From the NCBI GenBank assembly GCA_044508625.1, contig JBIQHJ010000040.1:1-31743 (forward strand): a DNA stretch of 31,743 nucleotides. The letters are read 5' to 3'. A program made the position numbers and the translations under genes. The DNA is from Castellaniella sp044508625 (GTDB taxonomy: Bacteria; Pseudomonadota; Gammaproteobacteria; Burkholderiales; Burkholderiaceae_B). Within the stretch, counting starts at the first letter, position 1. Each line of letters opens with the position of its first letter. The notes beneath the pieces are model-generated. The model was given only the letters and a program-made list of their open reading frames with translations, had not been told where the DNA came from and ran no database searches. This document shows positions 22,788-31,743 of this stretch, piece by piece.

Positions 22788-24128
22788 TCAGAACTTGCCC
22801 GGCAGCCACAAGGCCAGCGCCGGAAACGAGGCGACCATCACCACGCCGATCAATTGCATGATCACGATCGGCACCACGCCGCGGTAGACGTCGGAGGTCT
22901 CCACCCCCGGAATGCCGATGCCCTTGAGGTAGAACAGCGCGTAGCCGAAGGGCGGCGTCAGGAAGGAGGTCTGGAGATTCACGGCCACCAGCATCGCGAA
23001 CCAGATCATGACCTGGCCCTGGCCGTGGAAATCGCCTCCGAAATCGAGGCCGGCGACGATCGGCGCGAACAGGGGCAGGACCAGGAACGAGATCTCGATC
23101 CATTCCAGGAAGAATCCCATGACGAATATGAGCAGCATGGCGGCGAAGATGACCATGTAGGGGCTGTGCCCCATGAGTCCCACCGCGTCCTCGATCATGG
23201 CCTCGCCGCCGATGCGCTTGAAAATCAGGCTGAACGCGGTGGCGCCGATGGCGAGCACCAGGATCATGGACGTCGTCAGGCAGGTTTCCTTCAGGCTTTC
23301 CCACATCACCCGCCACGACAACTGGCGGCTGAAGCCCGCCAGCAGCGTCGCCCCCAGGGCGCCGATCGCCGCGCCCTCCGTCGGGGTGGCCAGTCCGATG
23401 ATGATGGAAACGAGCACGCTGCAGATCAGGAGCGCCGGCGCGACCAGGTTTTTCAGTAGGCGCAGCAGGAACTTTCCATACGAACCCGCGGGGATGGCCT
23501 TGCCCGGCGGGACGCTTTTTGGGCTGAATATGGCGACGAGCACGATGTACAGCGCATAGAATCCGCCGAGCATCAGCCCGGGGATCAGCGCCGCGGCAAA
23601 GAGATCGCCGATCGGAATCTGCATCACGTCGCCGAACACGACCAGCATGATGCTGGGCGGTATCAGGATGCCCAGCGTTCCCGAGCCCAGTATCGTCCCG
23701 ATCGCGACGGTCTTGTTGTAGCCCTGCTTGAGCATGAGCGGCAGCGCCATCGTGCCCATCAGCACCACCGAGGCGCCGATGATGCCCGTGCTCGCCGCCA
23801 TGATGATGCCGATCGCGACCACGGCAAGGCCCAGGCCGCCCGGTTTTCCTCCGAAAAGGGCCTCGAGCTCGAGCAAGAGCTTGTCCGCGATCCTGGATTT
23901 CTCCAGCATGATCCCCATGAATATGAACAGCGGTATCGCCGCCAATATCCAGTTCTCGAGCACCGCGCCGAAGACACGGCTGGTGATGAGGCCGAAGGTC
24001 GGCAGGGCGACCTCCCCCAGCAGCATGAAGACCACGGACAGGCCCGCCAGCAGGAAGGCGACGGGGTAGCCCGTGAAAATGCCCACCACCAGCGCGAGCA
24101 GCATGCCGAGCGGTAATGCGTAGCTCAC
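22788..24128 (-). CDS. dctM: TRAP transporter large permease (DctM-type)
   Basis: A 446-residue inner-membrane protein with about 12-14 hydrophobic segments, the ion-coupled transport subunit of a tripartite ATP-independent periplasmic transporter. Family blocks are AIPLFIFMGIMLEKSRIAD, AASTGIIGASVVLMG, GSGTLGILIPPSIMLVVFGD and ATPTEGAAIGALGA. The style, including MQIPIGDLFAAALIPG and FLEWIEISFLVLPLFAPIV, matches the mannitol/chloroaromatic (TakM-like) subfamily. Its ATG overlaps the DctQ stop by four bases. It works with the DctP-like binding protein and DctQ encoded upstream. Confidence 0.93.
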   Translation of the reverse strand: MSYALPLGMLLALVVGIFTGYPVAFLLAGLSVVFMLLGEVALPTFGLITSRVFGAVLENWILAAIPLFIFMGIMLEKSRIADKLLLELEALFGGKPGGLGLAVVAIGIIMAASTGIIGASVVLMGTMALPLMLKQGYNKTVAIGTILGSGTLGILIPPSIMLVVFGDVMQIPIGDLFAAALIPGLMLGGFYALYIVLVAIFSPKSVPPGKAIPAGSYGKFLLRLLKNLVAPALLICSVLVSIIIGLATPTEGAAIGALGATLLAGFSRQLSWRVMWESLKETCLTTSMILVLAIGATAFSLIFKRIGGEAMIEDAVGLMGHSPYMVIFAAMLLIFVMGFFLEWIEISFLVLPLFAPIVAGLDFGGDFHGQGQVMIWFAMLVAVNLQTSFLTPPFGYALFYLKGIGIPGVETSDVYRGVVPIVIMQLIGVVMVASFPALALWLPGKF

Positions 24129-24733
24129 GATGTGGTCCCCCGGGATGATGGTCGTTCGTACGCGCCGGACAGCAGCAGGCCCAGGTTCCTGAGAATGCGC
24201 CCGGCGCCGGCAATGAGCAGCAGGACGCTGCCGATGGGCAGGACGGCCTTGATCAGGTACCGATCGATCAGGCCGCCCGTATTGGACTGCTCGGCAAAGT
24301 CATAGGACATCTGGGTGAAGGCGAGCGAATACCAGGCGAGCAGGGCAAAGAACGGGAGCAGCAGGAAAAGATCGCCCGCCACGTCGATGACGAGCTGCGT
24401 CCGGCGGGAAAAGCGTATGGAGATCACGTCCACGCGGATATGGCGGTCCTCCTTGAGGGCGTACGCCCCCGACATCATGATGAGCAGCGAGAACAGGTGC
24501 CACTGCAGCTCGCCGATGCCGGTCATGGTCAGTTGCTTGCCGAACAGGGGTATCGAGCTCGTCCACGAGGCGATCTCGCTGACCCCCATCTGCGCGCCCA
24601 CGATCGCCACCAGGACGACGATGGTCAGCAGCAATATCAGGATCGAGCCGTACAGGCCGGGAAGCGCCCCGATCGTCAGGAGCGCATTCCCCAGCCGTAC
24701 CAGGCCGGATCCCCGCCGGGCAGGATCGTTCAT
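24125..24733 (-). CDS. dctQ: TRAP transporter small permease (DctQ-type)
   Basis: A 202-residue membrane protein with four main hydrophobic segments (~25-47, 75-95, 115-135, 160-180) and the conserved central stretch ELQWHLFSLLIMMSGAYALKEDRHIRVDVI, in which 'Q-W-H-x-F' and 'R-V-D' are typical of the larger DctQ proteins of the mannitol/chloroaromatic group. It scaffolds the large permease in the inner membrane. It starts seven bases after the dctP stop and overlaps dctM by four bases, so the three transport genes are translated together. Confidence 0.92.
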   Translation of the reverse strand: MNDPARRGSGLVRLGNALLTIGALPGLYGSILILLLTIVVLVAIVGAQMGVSEIASWTSSIPLFGKQLTMTGIGELQWHLFSLLIMMSGAYALKEDRHIRVDVISIRFSRRTQLVIDVAGDLFLLLPFFALLAWYSLAFTQMSYDFAEQSNTGGLIDRYLIKAVLPIGSVLLLIAGAGRILRNLGLLLSGAYERPSSRGTTS

Positions 24734-24740
24734 GGAAGAC

Positions 24741-25775
24741 TCACTTGAAGCTTTGCAGGGATTTCCAGCGGTCCGCGCTCTCCATGTAGGCGCTCAGGGA
24801 GGCATATGCCTCGTCGAATATCGCGTCCTTTTTGCGTTCTTCGGCGATCACCTCGTCCGTGGCCTTGCGCAGGGCGTCCAGCACGCTGTCGGGCAGCCTG
24901 CTGACCTTGGTCCCGCCCGCCTCCATTTCCTTCAGCACGCGGATCTGGTCGGGTATGCCGTTGGTGAGCGTCCAGAGGAAGGACGAGCGGCACGCGGCCT
25001 CGATCTGCTGGCGCTGCAAGTCGGTGAACTTTTCCCAGACGCCCTTGTTGAATTTGATGGAATTTATGCTCGAGGGCTGGTGCCAGCCGGGGAAGTAGTA
25101 GTACTTGCCCGCTTTCTGGAGCTGGATGGACTGGTCGATGGACGGCAGCGAAAACTCGGCGGCGTCGATCCGGCCGCGCTCGAGCGAGACGAAGACCTCC
25201 CCTCCGGGAATGATCTGGGTGCTGACGCCGACCTTGGCCATCGCCCGCGCCGCCAGGCCGCCGATGCGCATCCTCAGGCCATTGATGTCGTCGACCGACT
25301 TGATTTCCTTGTTGAACCAGCCGGCGGGCTCGGCGGGCACGATGACGCAGGGCAGCGATACGACGTTCAGCTTGTCGTATGCCTTCTGGACGATCTGGCG
25401 CCCGCCGCCTTCCCATATCCAGCCGGCCAGGACGTCCGGCTGCGGTCCGAACGGCAGGGCCCCGACCAGATTGGCGACGGGGACGACGCCGCCCCAGTAG
25501 CCTTCCCAATCGTACGAGGCGGCGACCGCCCCGCTGCTGACCGCGTTCAGGACCTCGAGCGCGGGAACGAGATCGCCGGCGCCATGGATCTTGATCTTGA
25601 CATCCCCTTGGGTGATTTCCTCGATGGTCTTCGCGAAATACTTGGGCCCGTCACCCAGGAAAATCATGTCCTTGGGGAACGTGCTCGCCATATCGATGGT
25701 GACGGCCGTGGCGCGCGCGCCGATGCCCAGCGCGAGGGCGGCCGACAGGACGACGGCTGCATGGTTGAGTCGCAT
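24741..25775 (-). CDS. dctP: TRAP transporter periplasmic solute-binding protein (DctP-type, TakP-like)
   Basis: A 344-residue protein with an N-terminal signal peptide (MRLNHAAVVLSAALALGIGA, cleavage probably after ATA) and the DctP fold. Blocks GAGDLVPALEVLNAVSSGAV, DWEGYWGG, LPFGPQPD and GLRMRIGGLAARAMAKVG are those of the TakP-like subgroup, whose studied members bind 2-oxoacids or other carboxylates via a conserved arginine. That fits a downstream 2-oxoacid dehydrogenase, but the ligand is inferred. ATG at 25773-25775 has a perfect AGGAGG; an ATG at 25802 is less likely because it would spoil the signal peptide. It is the first gene of the eight-gene leftward operon. Confidence 0.92.
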   Translation of the reverse strand: MRLNHAAVVLSAALALGIGARATAVTIDMASTFPKDMIFLGDGPKYFAKTIEEITQGDVKIKIHGAGDLVPALEVLNAVSSGAVAASYDWEGYWGGVVPVANLVGALPFGPQPDVLAGWIWEGGGRQIVQKAYDKLNVVSLPCVIVPAEPAGWFNKEIKSVDDINGLRMRIGGLAARAMAKVGVSTQIIPGGEVFVSLERGRIDAAEFSLPSIDQSIQLQKAGKYYYFPGWHQPSSINSIKFNKGVWEKFTDLQRQQIEAACRSSFLWTLTNGIPDQIRVLKEMEAGGTKVSRLPDSVLDALRKATDEVIAEERKKDAIFDEAYASLSAYMESADRWKSLQSFK

Positions 25776-25869
25776 ATCTCCTCCTGTGGAACAGGTCATC
25801 ATGTGTGCCCGGTGGCTTGTGGGCTGTTGGACCAGCCTCTGGGGGGTATCGTAGCCAAAACCCTGTCGC

Positions 25870-25915
25870 CGTCAATATGATATTTGTTATAAATTATTTG
25901 AAATAAGGGAAAATA
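25870..25915 (-). promoter_or_regulatory. AT-rich promoter/operator region of the TRAP-E1-E2 operon
   Basis: About 45 bases, strongly AT-rich in a GC-rich setting, 95-140 bases upstream of dctP. It contains the perfect palindrome TTATTT-G-AAATAA (25894-25906) and an adjacent smaller one, ATTT-GTTAT-AAAT (25882-25894). No convincing -35/-10 pair could be fixed. It is the best candidate binding region for the GntR/FCD regulator. The rest of the 25776-26060 gap holds only the yidC terminator. Confidence 0.5.
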
Positions 25916-25993
25916 CGGACCGGCAGGCATTCCAAGGGACGCATTCCCGCATCCTCTCGCATTCCATGGGGCGATCTCGAATCCCACGGACGC

Positions 25994-26020
25994 AAAAAAG
26001 GCGCCCTCAAGGGCGCCTTT
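25994..26020 (-). terminator. Rho-independent terminator of yidC
   Basis: A perfect 10-base stem AAAGGCGCCC/GGGCGCCTTT (25997-26006, 26011-26020) with a TCAA loop. Read leftward, it is followed by six T residues in total. It lies about 40 bases after the yidC stop and separates the origin block from the catabolic operon. Confidence 0.92.
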
Positions 26021-26060
26021 CGGGCACTCCGGCCGGGCCGGGGCGGACCGGCCGGCCCGT

Positions 26061-27752
26061 TCAGCTCGAGGCCGAGGCCGCCTTCTCGCGATCGAGGCGC
26101 GACATGATGACGCGCTGTTGCACGATCGACACCGCGTTGTTCACGCACCAGTACAGCACCAGGCCCGCGGGGAAGAAGAACATCATCCCGCCGAACACCA
26201 GGGGCATGATCATCATGATCTTGGCCTGGGTGGGGTCCGGCGGCGTGGGGTTGAGCTTGATCTGCAGGAACATGGTGGCCATCATGATGGCCGGCAGGAT
26301 GAACCAGGGATCGCGCACCGACAGGTCGTGGATCCAGAGGATCCACGGGGCGCCCCGCATCTCGACGCTCGCCAGCAGGACCCAGTACAGGGCGATGAAC
26401 ACCGGGATCTGCACCACCATGGGCAGGCAGCCGCCCAGGGGATTGATCTTTTCCGTGCGGTACATCTCCATCATGGCGGCGTTCAGCTTGGCCTTGTCGT
26501 CGCCGAACTTTTCGCGCAGCGCCTGCATGCGCGGGGTCACGAGCTTCATCTTGGCCATCGAGCGGTAGCTGGCCGCCGACAGGGGATAGAACACGAGCTT
26601 GATGAGCAGGGTCAGCGCCACGATGGTCCAGCCCCAGTTGCCCAGCAAGGAATGGATCCAGGTCATGAGGCTGAACAGGGGCTTGGCGATGATGGTCACC
26701 CAGCCGTAGTCCACCACGAGCCCGAGGCCCGGGGCGACGTCGCTCATGGCGTCCTGGTCCTGCGGGCCGACCCAGAGCTGCGCGTCGACGCTGCGATGCT
26801 CGCCCGGGGGGATGGCGCCGACGGACTGGATGGTCCGGATGGCGTACAGGTTGTCGGCCAGGCGCAGGGCCTGGTTGCTGCGCACCGCGCCCTGGGGCGG
26901 GATCCAGGCCGAGGCGAAGTAATGCTGCACCATGCCGATCCAGCCGTTGTCGGCCTGCTGGATGTAGCTGGCCTTGCCCTTGGTGATGTCGTCGAAGCTG
27001 ATCTTCTGGAACTTGTCCTGCTCGGAATACACCGCCGGGCCGGTGAAGGTGCTGTAGAAATGCGAGGTGTTCGGAGGATCGTTGCCGTCGCGCGTCAACT
27101 GCAGGTACAGCGAGGGATCGATGGGGGCGCCGCCGAGGTTGTAGATGTCGTGACGCACCTGGATGTCATAGCTGCCCTGGTGCAGGATGAAATGCTTGAC
27201 CACCTTGACGTCGCCGGCCGTCGCCTCGAAGGACACCGTCAGGGTGCCGTCCCGCATCACCGGATCGGGCGTCGCCAGCGTGAAGGGCGTGAGGTGCGTG
27301 GGATAGCCCTGCCCCTGGGGCGCGCCCACCACGCCGGTCTGGGCGATGTAGGTGCGGCCGGGCTCGTTGTCGAGCAGCATCATGGGGCCGCCCGAGCCGT
27401 CCAGCGCCTTGTACTTGAGCAGCTCGGCGCGCACCAACTGGGCGCCCAGGGTGTCGAAGGTCAGCTCGTAGACGTCGGTCTTGACGCGGACCTCCTGCCC
27501 GGCCGGCTCGGAGGCCTGGGCGGGCACCTTGGCCTCGCCGCCGGCGCCGGCCTGGGCGGCGCCGGCGCGGTGCTCGGCGACCGGGACGCCCGCGGGCGGC
27601 GCATCCGGCGCCTTGGTCGCGTCGGCCTGCGCCGCGGGTGGCGGCGTCATGCTGAACAGCGAGGGATGCCCGTTGTGCACCTGCCAGTTGTTCCACAACA
27701 GCAGCAGCGAAAACGAAAAAATCATCCAGAGGATCGTGCGTCGTATGTCCAT
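26061..27752 (-). CDS. yidC: Membrane protein insertase YidC
   Basis: A 563-residue inner-membrane insertase that integrates and folds membrane proteins, alone or with Sec. It begins with the Gram-negative N-terminal anchor MDIRRTILWMIFSFSLLLLW, then an Ala/Pro-rich linker, a large periplasmic beta domain (~90-350) and the conserved five-helix core, with MAKMKLVTPRMQALREKFGD (coiled cytoplasmic loop) and NPLGGCLPMVVQIPVFIALYW. The start at 27752 is set by the family N-terminus; the frame stays open to 27794. It follows yidD by 93 bases and ends in a strong terminator. The gene normally next in many proteobacteria, mnmE, is about 14 kb away. Confidence 0.97.
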   Translation of the reverse strand: MDIRRTILWMIFSFSLLLLWNNWQVHNGHPSLFSMTPPPAAQADATKAPDAPPAGVPVAEHRAGAAQAGAGGEAKVPAQASEPAGQEVRVKTDVYELTFDTLGAQLVRAELLKYKALDGSGGPMMLLDNEPGRTYIAQTGVVGAPQGQGYPTHLTPFTLATPDPVMRDGTLTVSFEATAGDVKVVKHFILHQGSYDIQVRHDIYNLGGAPIDPSLYLQLTRDGNDPPNTSHFYSTFTGPAVYSEQDKFQKISFDDITKGKASYIQQADNGWIGMVQHYFASAWIPPQGAVRSNQALRLADNLYAIRTIQSVGAIPPGEHRSVDAQLWVGPQDQDAMSDVAPGLGLVVDYGWVTIIAKPLFSLMTWIHSLLGNWGWTIVALTLLIKLVFYPLSAASYRSMAKMKLVTPRMQALREKFGDDKAKLNAAMMEMYRTEKINPLGGCLPMVVQIPVFIALYWVLLASVEMRGAPWILWIHDLSVRDPWFILPAIMMATMFLQIKLNPTPPDPTQAKIMMIMPLVFGGMMFFFPAGLVLYWCVNNAVSIVQQRVIMSRLDREKAASASS

Positions 27753-27845
27753 GGCGCCTGTTCTATGTATGGAGGGGCGATGCGAAAAGCCCACCAGTTT
27801 AACTTAGCTCTCCTGACGAGCGGATGAGCGCGGGCGGGGCCGGCC

Positions 27846-28079
27846 TCATGCGCGTGGCGTCCGGGGTGGAGGGACCGGATCGAGCCCGCCCGGGCATCCC
27901 GGATGGCAGCGGGCGATGCGCCGGATCCCCAGCCACAGGCCGCGCGCCACGCCGTGCGTCTCGATGGCCTCGATGGCGTAGGCCGAGCAGGTGGGCGTGA
28001 AACGGCACTGCTGCCCCACCCAGGGACTCAGGAAGTACCGGTAGAAGCGGATCGGCGCGATGAACAGGGCCTTGATCAT
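27846..28079 (-). CDS. yidD: Membrane protein insertion efficiency factor YidD
   Basis: A 77-residue membrane-associated protein with the family's diagnostic core: IRFYRYFLSPWVGQQCRFTP, then TCSAYAIEAIETHGVARG and IRRIARCHPGCPGGLDPVP, including the conserved cysteines. It helps YidC-dependent insertion. The ATG overlaps the rnpA stop by four bases (ATGA), so it is translationally coupled. The frame remains open upstream through rnpA, but that longer reading is not used. Confidence 0.95.
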   Translation of the reverse strand: MIKALFIAPIRFYRYFLSPWVGQQCRFTPTCSAYAIEAIETHGVARGLWLGIRRIARCHPGCPGGLDPVPPPRTPRA

Positions 28080-28432
28080 GGCGCGATCCTGCGCAGCAGC
28101 GCGTCGGCCTCGGCGCGCGCGCGCCGCTTGAGGACGCTCAGGCTGGAAGGCTCGGGCCGCGCCACCAGGCGGAACACCAGGTCGCCGGGCGGCAGCTCGG
28201 CGCGGCGCAGCCGGAAGGCCTCGCGCACCACGCGCTTGATCGCGTTGCGGGTCACCGCCAGGGGCGCCTGGCGCTTGGGCACGACCAGCCCGAGCCGCGC
28301 CGGGCCGGATGGCGCGTCCTGCGGCCGCATGACAACGAACATCGCCCCTCTGGCCACGCGCCGGCCTTTCAAGGCGGAAGCGTACTCCGAGGGGCGATGC
28401 AGCCGGGCCGCCGGTGGAAAAGCGGATGGCAT
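28076..28432 (-). CDS. rnpA: Ribonuclease P protein component
   Basis: A 118-residue basic protein that assists the RNase P RNA in trimming tRNA 5' leaders. The hallmark RNR motif is present in TRNAIKRVVREAFR, after the GLVVPKRQAPLAVTRN strand, and the N-terminus carries LHRPSEYASALKGRR. The length is typical. It lies 47 bases after rpmH and overlaps yidD. Confidence 0.95.
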   Translation of the reverse strand: MPSAFPPAARLHRPSEYASALKGRRVARGAMFVVMRPQDAPSGPARLGLVVPKRQAPLAVTRNAIKRVVREAFRLRRAELPPGDLVFRLVARPEPSSLSVLKRRARAEADALLRRIAP

Positions 28433-28479
28433 GTCGGTCGGGCCGTCCGGCGGGCGGCCGCGCGGCGGGGCCTGCGCGA

Positions 28480-28614
28480 TCAGACGGCGAGGCGCTTGCG
28501 GCCCTTGGCGCGGCGCGCATTGAGGACGGCGCGCCCGCCCCGGGTCTTCATGCGGACGCGAAACCCGTGGGTGCGCTTGCGGCGGGTAACGGAAGGCTGG
28601 TAGGTGCGTTTCAT
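28480..28614 (-). CDS. rpmH: Ribosomal protein bL34
   Basis: A 44-residue very basic protein beginning MKRTYQPSVTRRKRTHGF and ending GRKRLAV, which is L34 without ambiguity, in the large ribosomal subunit. It is the first leftward gene from the origin region and heads rpmH-rnpA-yidD-yidC. A promoter lies about 50 bases upstream. Confidence 0.97.
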   Translation of the reverse strand: MKRTYQPSVTRRKRTHGFRVRMKTRGGRAVLNARRAKGRKRLAV

Positions 28615-28661
28615 GGCGGATCCAAAAGAGCTTGCTGCACTAAATCTCGGAAAAGCCCACT

Positions 28662-28690
28662 ATTTCAGCAAATTCCAGCAAACAAGTCAA
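28662..28690 (-). promoter_or_regulatory. Probable sigma-70 promoter of rpmH
   Basis: Read leftward: -35 TTGACT (28685-28690), a 17-base spacer, -10 TGAAAT (28662-28667). The -10 box matches consensus at four of six positions. Distance to the rpmH start is about 47 bases. Two copies of CAGCAAA (28666-28672, 28676-28682) lie inside it. Confidence 0.55.
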
Positions 28691-28727
28691 ATATCAAGCG
28701 CTACGCCCCCGTCCGCCGGGGGGGCGC

Positions 28728-28736
28728 TGTGGATAA
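28728..28736 (+). promoter_or_regulatory. DnaA box TGTGGATAA in the rpmH-dnaA gap
   Basis: A perfect nine-base DnaA box, 38 bases upstream of the dnaA start. The gap 28615-28773 has an AT-rich half (28625-28700) next to it, so it is a candidate part of oriC and/or a dnaA autoregulatory site. No other perfect box was seen in this gap. Confidence 0.7.
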
Positions 28737-28773
28737 CTCAGTCCGGTAAAGGGTAGAATCGAGGTTTAGCGAA

Positions 28774-30183
<1,410 letters not shown>

Positions 30184-30187
30184 GAAC

Positions 30188-31303
30188 ATGCAACTCATAC
30201 AAGCGACTCGTGACGCCGTGCTCAAGCCCTTGACGATGGTTGTGGGGATCGTCGAGCGGCGCAACACCCTGCCGATCCTGGCCAATGTATTGATGCGCAA
30301 GGACGGCGAGCGCGTGGCGTTCGTCGCCAACGACCTCGAGGTCCAGATCACCACGCATGCGTCCTTCGGCGTGGGTGCCGAGGCCGCGGCGACGACGGTG
30401 GGGGCGCGCAAGCTGCTCGACATCCTGCGCGCCCTGCCCGAATCCGGCGAGGTCAGGCTCGGCCTGGACGACGGCAAGCTCTCCGTGCAGGCCGGGCGCA
30501 GCCGCTTCGCCCTGCAGACGCTCGCCGCCACCGACTACCCCACCGTCGCCCTGGCCGAGCAGTGGGACGCCTCGTTCTCGATGCCCCAGAAGGTCCTGCG
30601 CCACCTGTTCAACATGGTCCACTTCGCCATGGCGCAGCAGGACATCCGCTACTACCTGAACGGCCTGCTGTTCGTGCTCGAGCCCGGCCACGTGCGCACC
30701 GTCGCCACCGACGGCCACCGCCTCGCCCACAGCGGGGCTCGGGTCGAGGGCATCGACGCCCGCCACGACGTCATCATCCCGCGCAAGACCGTCCACGAGA
30801 TGCAGCGCCTGCTCTCGTCGGACGACGACGAGGCCATGGTGAACGTCGACGTGGCCGCCACGCAGATCCGCTTCCGCTTCGACGACATCGAGGTGGTCTC
30901 GAAACTGGTCGAGGGCAAGTTCCCCGATTTCACGCGCGTCATCCCCACCGGCTACACGCGCCACTTCAGCATTTCCCGCGAGGCCTTGCAGGCCAGCCTG
31001 CAGCGCGCAGCCATCCTCACCACCGACAAGCTCAAGGGCGTGCGCCTGCAGCTCGCCGACCACCTGCTGCGGATCTCGTCCTCCAACGCCGAGCAGGAGG
31101 AGGCCCGCGAGGAACTCGAGGTCGACTACGCCAGCGAGCCCCTGGACGTCGCCTTCAACGTCGGCTACCTGCTGGACGTGCTGGGCAACGTCAAGGCCGA
31201 CACCGTGCGCTGGTCGGTCCAGCCCGACGTCAACGCGTCCGTGCTGCTGACCCTGCCCGACGACGACGAGTTCAAGTACGTCGTCATGCCGATGCGCATC
31301 TGA
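30188..31303 (+). CDS. dnaN: DNA polymerase III beta sliding clamp
   Basis: A 371-residue sliding clamp that tethers polymerase III and other partners to DNA. The N-terminal MQLIQATRDAVLKPL, the internal ILANVLMRKDG and the C-terminal YVVMPMRI are typical, with three clamp folds of about 120 residues each. AAAGGA within the dnaA stop region serves as ribosome-binding site. The four-base gap after dnaA shows they form one transcript. Confidence 0.97.
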   Translation: MQLIQATRDAVLKPLTMVVGIVERRNTLPILANVLMRKDGERVAFVANDLEVQITTHASFGVGAEAAATTVGARKLLDILRALPESGEVRLGLDDGKLSVQAGRSRFALQTLAATDYPTVALAEQWDASFSMPQKVLRHLFNMVHFAMAQQDIRYYLNGLLFVLEPGHVRTVATDGHRLAHSGARVEGIDARHDVIIPRKTVHEMQRLLSSDDDEAMVNVDVAATQIRFRFDDIEVVSKLVEGKFPDFTRVIPTGYTRHFSISREALQASLQRAAILTTDKLKGVRLQLADHLLRISSSNAEQEEAREELEVDYASEPLDVAFNVGYLLDVLGNVKADTVRWSVQPDVNASVLLTLPDDDEFKYVVMPMRI

Positions 31304-31344
31304 GCGCGCCCGCCACACCGACCGGATTCAATCATAGGTTTCAC

Positions 31345-31743
31345 ATGCCAGAACAGACCTCCCAGAACGCCTACGGCGCCGATTCGATCAAGATGCTCAA
31401 GGGCCTCGAGGCCGTGCGCAAGCGCCCGGGGATGTACATCGGCGACACCTCCGACGGCACCGGCCTGCACCACATGGTGTTCGAGGTCGTGGACAACGCC
31501 ATCGACGAGGCCCTGGCCGGCTATTGCGACGACATCCTCGTCACCATCCATTCCGACAACAGCATCTCGGTCACCGACAATGGCCGGGGCATCCCCACGG
31601 CCATCCACAAGGACGACGAACAGCACCGCAGCGCGGCCGAGATCGTCATGACCGAGCTGCACGCCGGCGGCAAGTTCGACCAGAATTCCTACAAGGTCTC
31701 GGGCGGCCTGCACGGCGTGGGCGTGTCCTGCGTCAACGCGCTG
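31345..31743 (+). CDS. gyrB: DNA gyrase subunit B, N-terminal part, cut by window edge
   Basis: 133 codons are visible. The GHKL ATPase motifs are there: EVVDNAIDEA (catalytic Glu and Mg-binding Asn), DNGRGIP and the ATP lid GGLHGVGVSCVNAL at the window end. The N-terminal ADSIKMLKGLEAVRKRPGMYIGD is the usual GyrB start. GyrB powers negative supercoiling with GyrA. It starts 41 bases after dnaN in the same direction. The rest of the gene is outside the window. Confidence 0.97.
   Translation, partial: MPEQTSQNAYGADSIKMLKGLEAVRKRPGMYIGDTSDGTGLHHMVFEVVDNAIDEALAGYCDDILVTIHSDNSISVTDNGRGIPTAIHKDDEQHRSAAEIVMTELHAGGKFDQNSYKVSGGLHGVGVSCVNAL

Noticed and set aside
28754..28759. TAGAAT as the -10 box of dnaA
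   Set aside because: No acceptable -35 element at the right distance; too weak to annotate.

Overview
The window is GC-rich bacterial chromosome around the replication origin of a betaproteobacterium. The block rpmH-rnpA-yidD-yidC (leftward) against dnaA-dnaN-gyrB (rightward), the sequence of DnaA and the overall gene style point to Burkholderiales, most likely Alcaligenaceae (a Bordetella/Achromobacter relative). Genus is inferred from remembered protein similarity only. Most genes left of 28.6 kb run leftward and those right of it run rightward, as expected on two replichores diverging from an origin near 28.7 kb.

Layout. 0-5.1 kb: end of a small heavy-metal-binding (HMA) protein, a NarK-type nitrate/nitrite transporter, an EamA/DMT permease, a MetE-like cobalamin-independent methionine synthase family protein and an oxalate/monocarboxylate-type MFS permease. 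5.3-7.7 kb: a stress block with Ohr, its repressor OhrR (promoter and operator readable), a hemerythrin-like protein and a secreted SYLF-domain protein. 7.7-10.7 kb: a small foreign island. It starts with the tail of an IS3-family transposase and the C-terminal end of a tyrosine integrase, followed by a compact leftward module HTH regulator -> Mrr-like endonuclease -> RhuM, and it abuts the 3' end of mnmE. The last codons of mnmE have atypical AT-rich codons, as if the terminus had been replaced by site-specific integration.

12.2-25.8 kb: a catabolic cluster lying between mnmE and yidC, which are neighbours in many proteobacteria. A leftward run of eight tightly packed genes encodes a TRAP transporter (DctP, DctQ, DctM), an SDR, a fused alpha-beta E1 of a 2-oxoacid dehydrogenase, a second SDR, a GntR/FCD regulator and an E2 acyltransferase. 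No E3 is present. Beside it lie an amidase and a succinate-semialdehyde-type dehydrogenase (leftward) and a GMC flavoprotein alcohol dehydrogenase (rightward). Together they look like a pathway that imports an organic acid, oxidises hydroxyl groups to carbonyls and decarboxylates a 2-oxoacid to an acyl-CoA. The actual substrate cannot be read from sequence.

26.0-31.7 kb: the conserved origin block, yidC (with a clear terminator), yidD, rnpA and rpmH leftward, and dnaA, dnaN and a partial gyrB rightward, with one perfect DnaA box in the rpmH-dnaA gap. The most interesting candidates are the HTH/Mrr-like/RhuM island at mnmE, the E1-E2-TRAP cluster, and the apparently leaderless OhrR promoter with a related motif upstream of the hemerythrin gene. 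I saw no tRNA, rRNA or CRISPR array.
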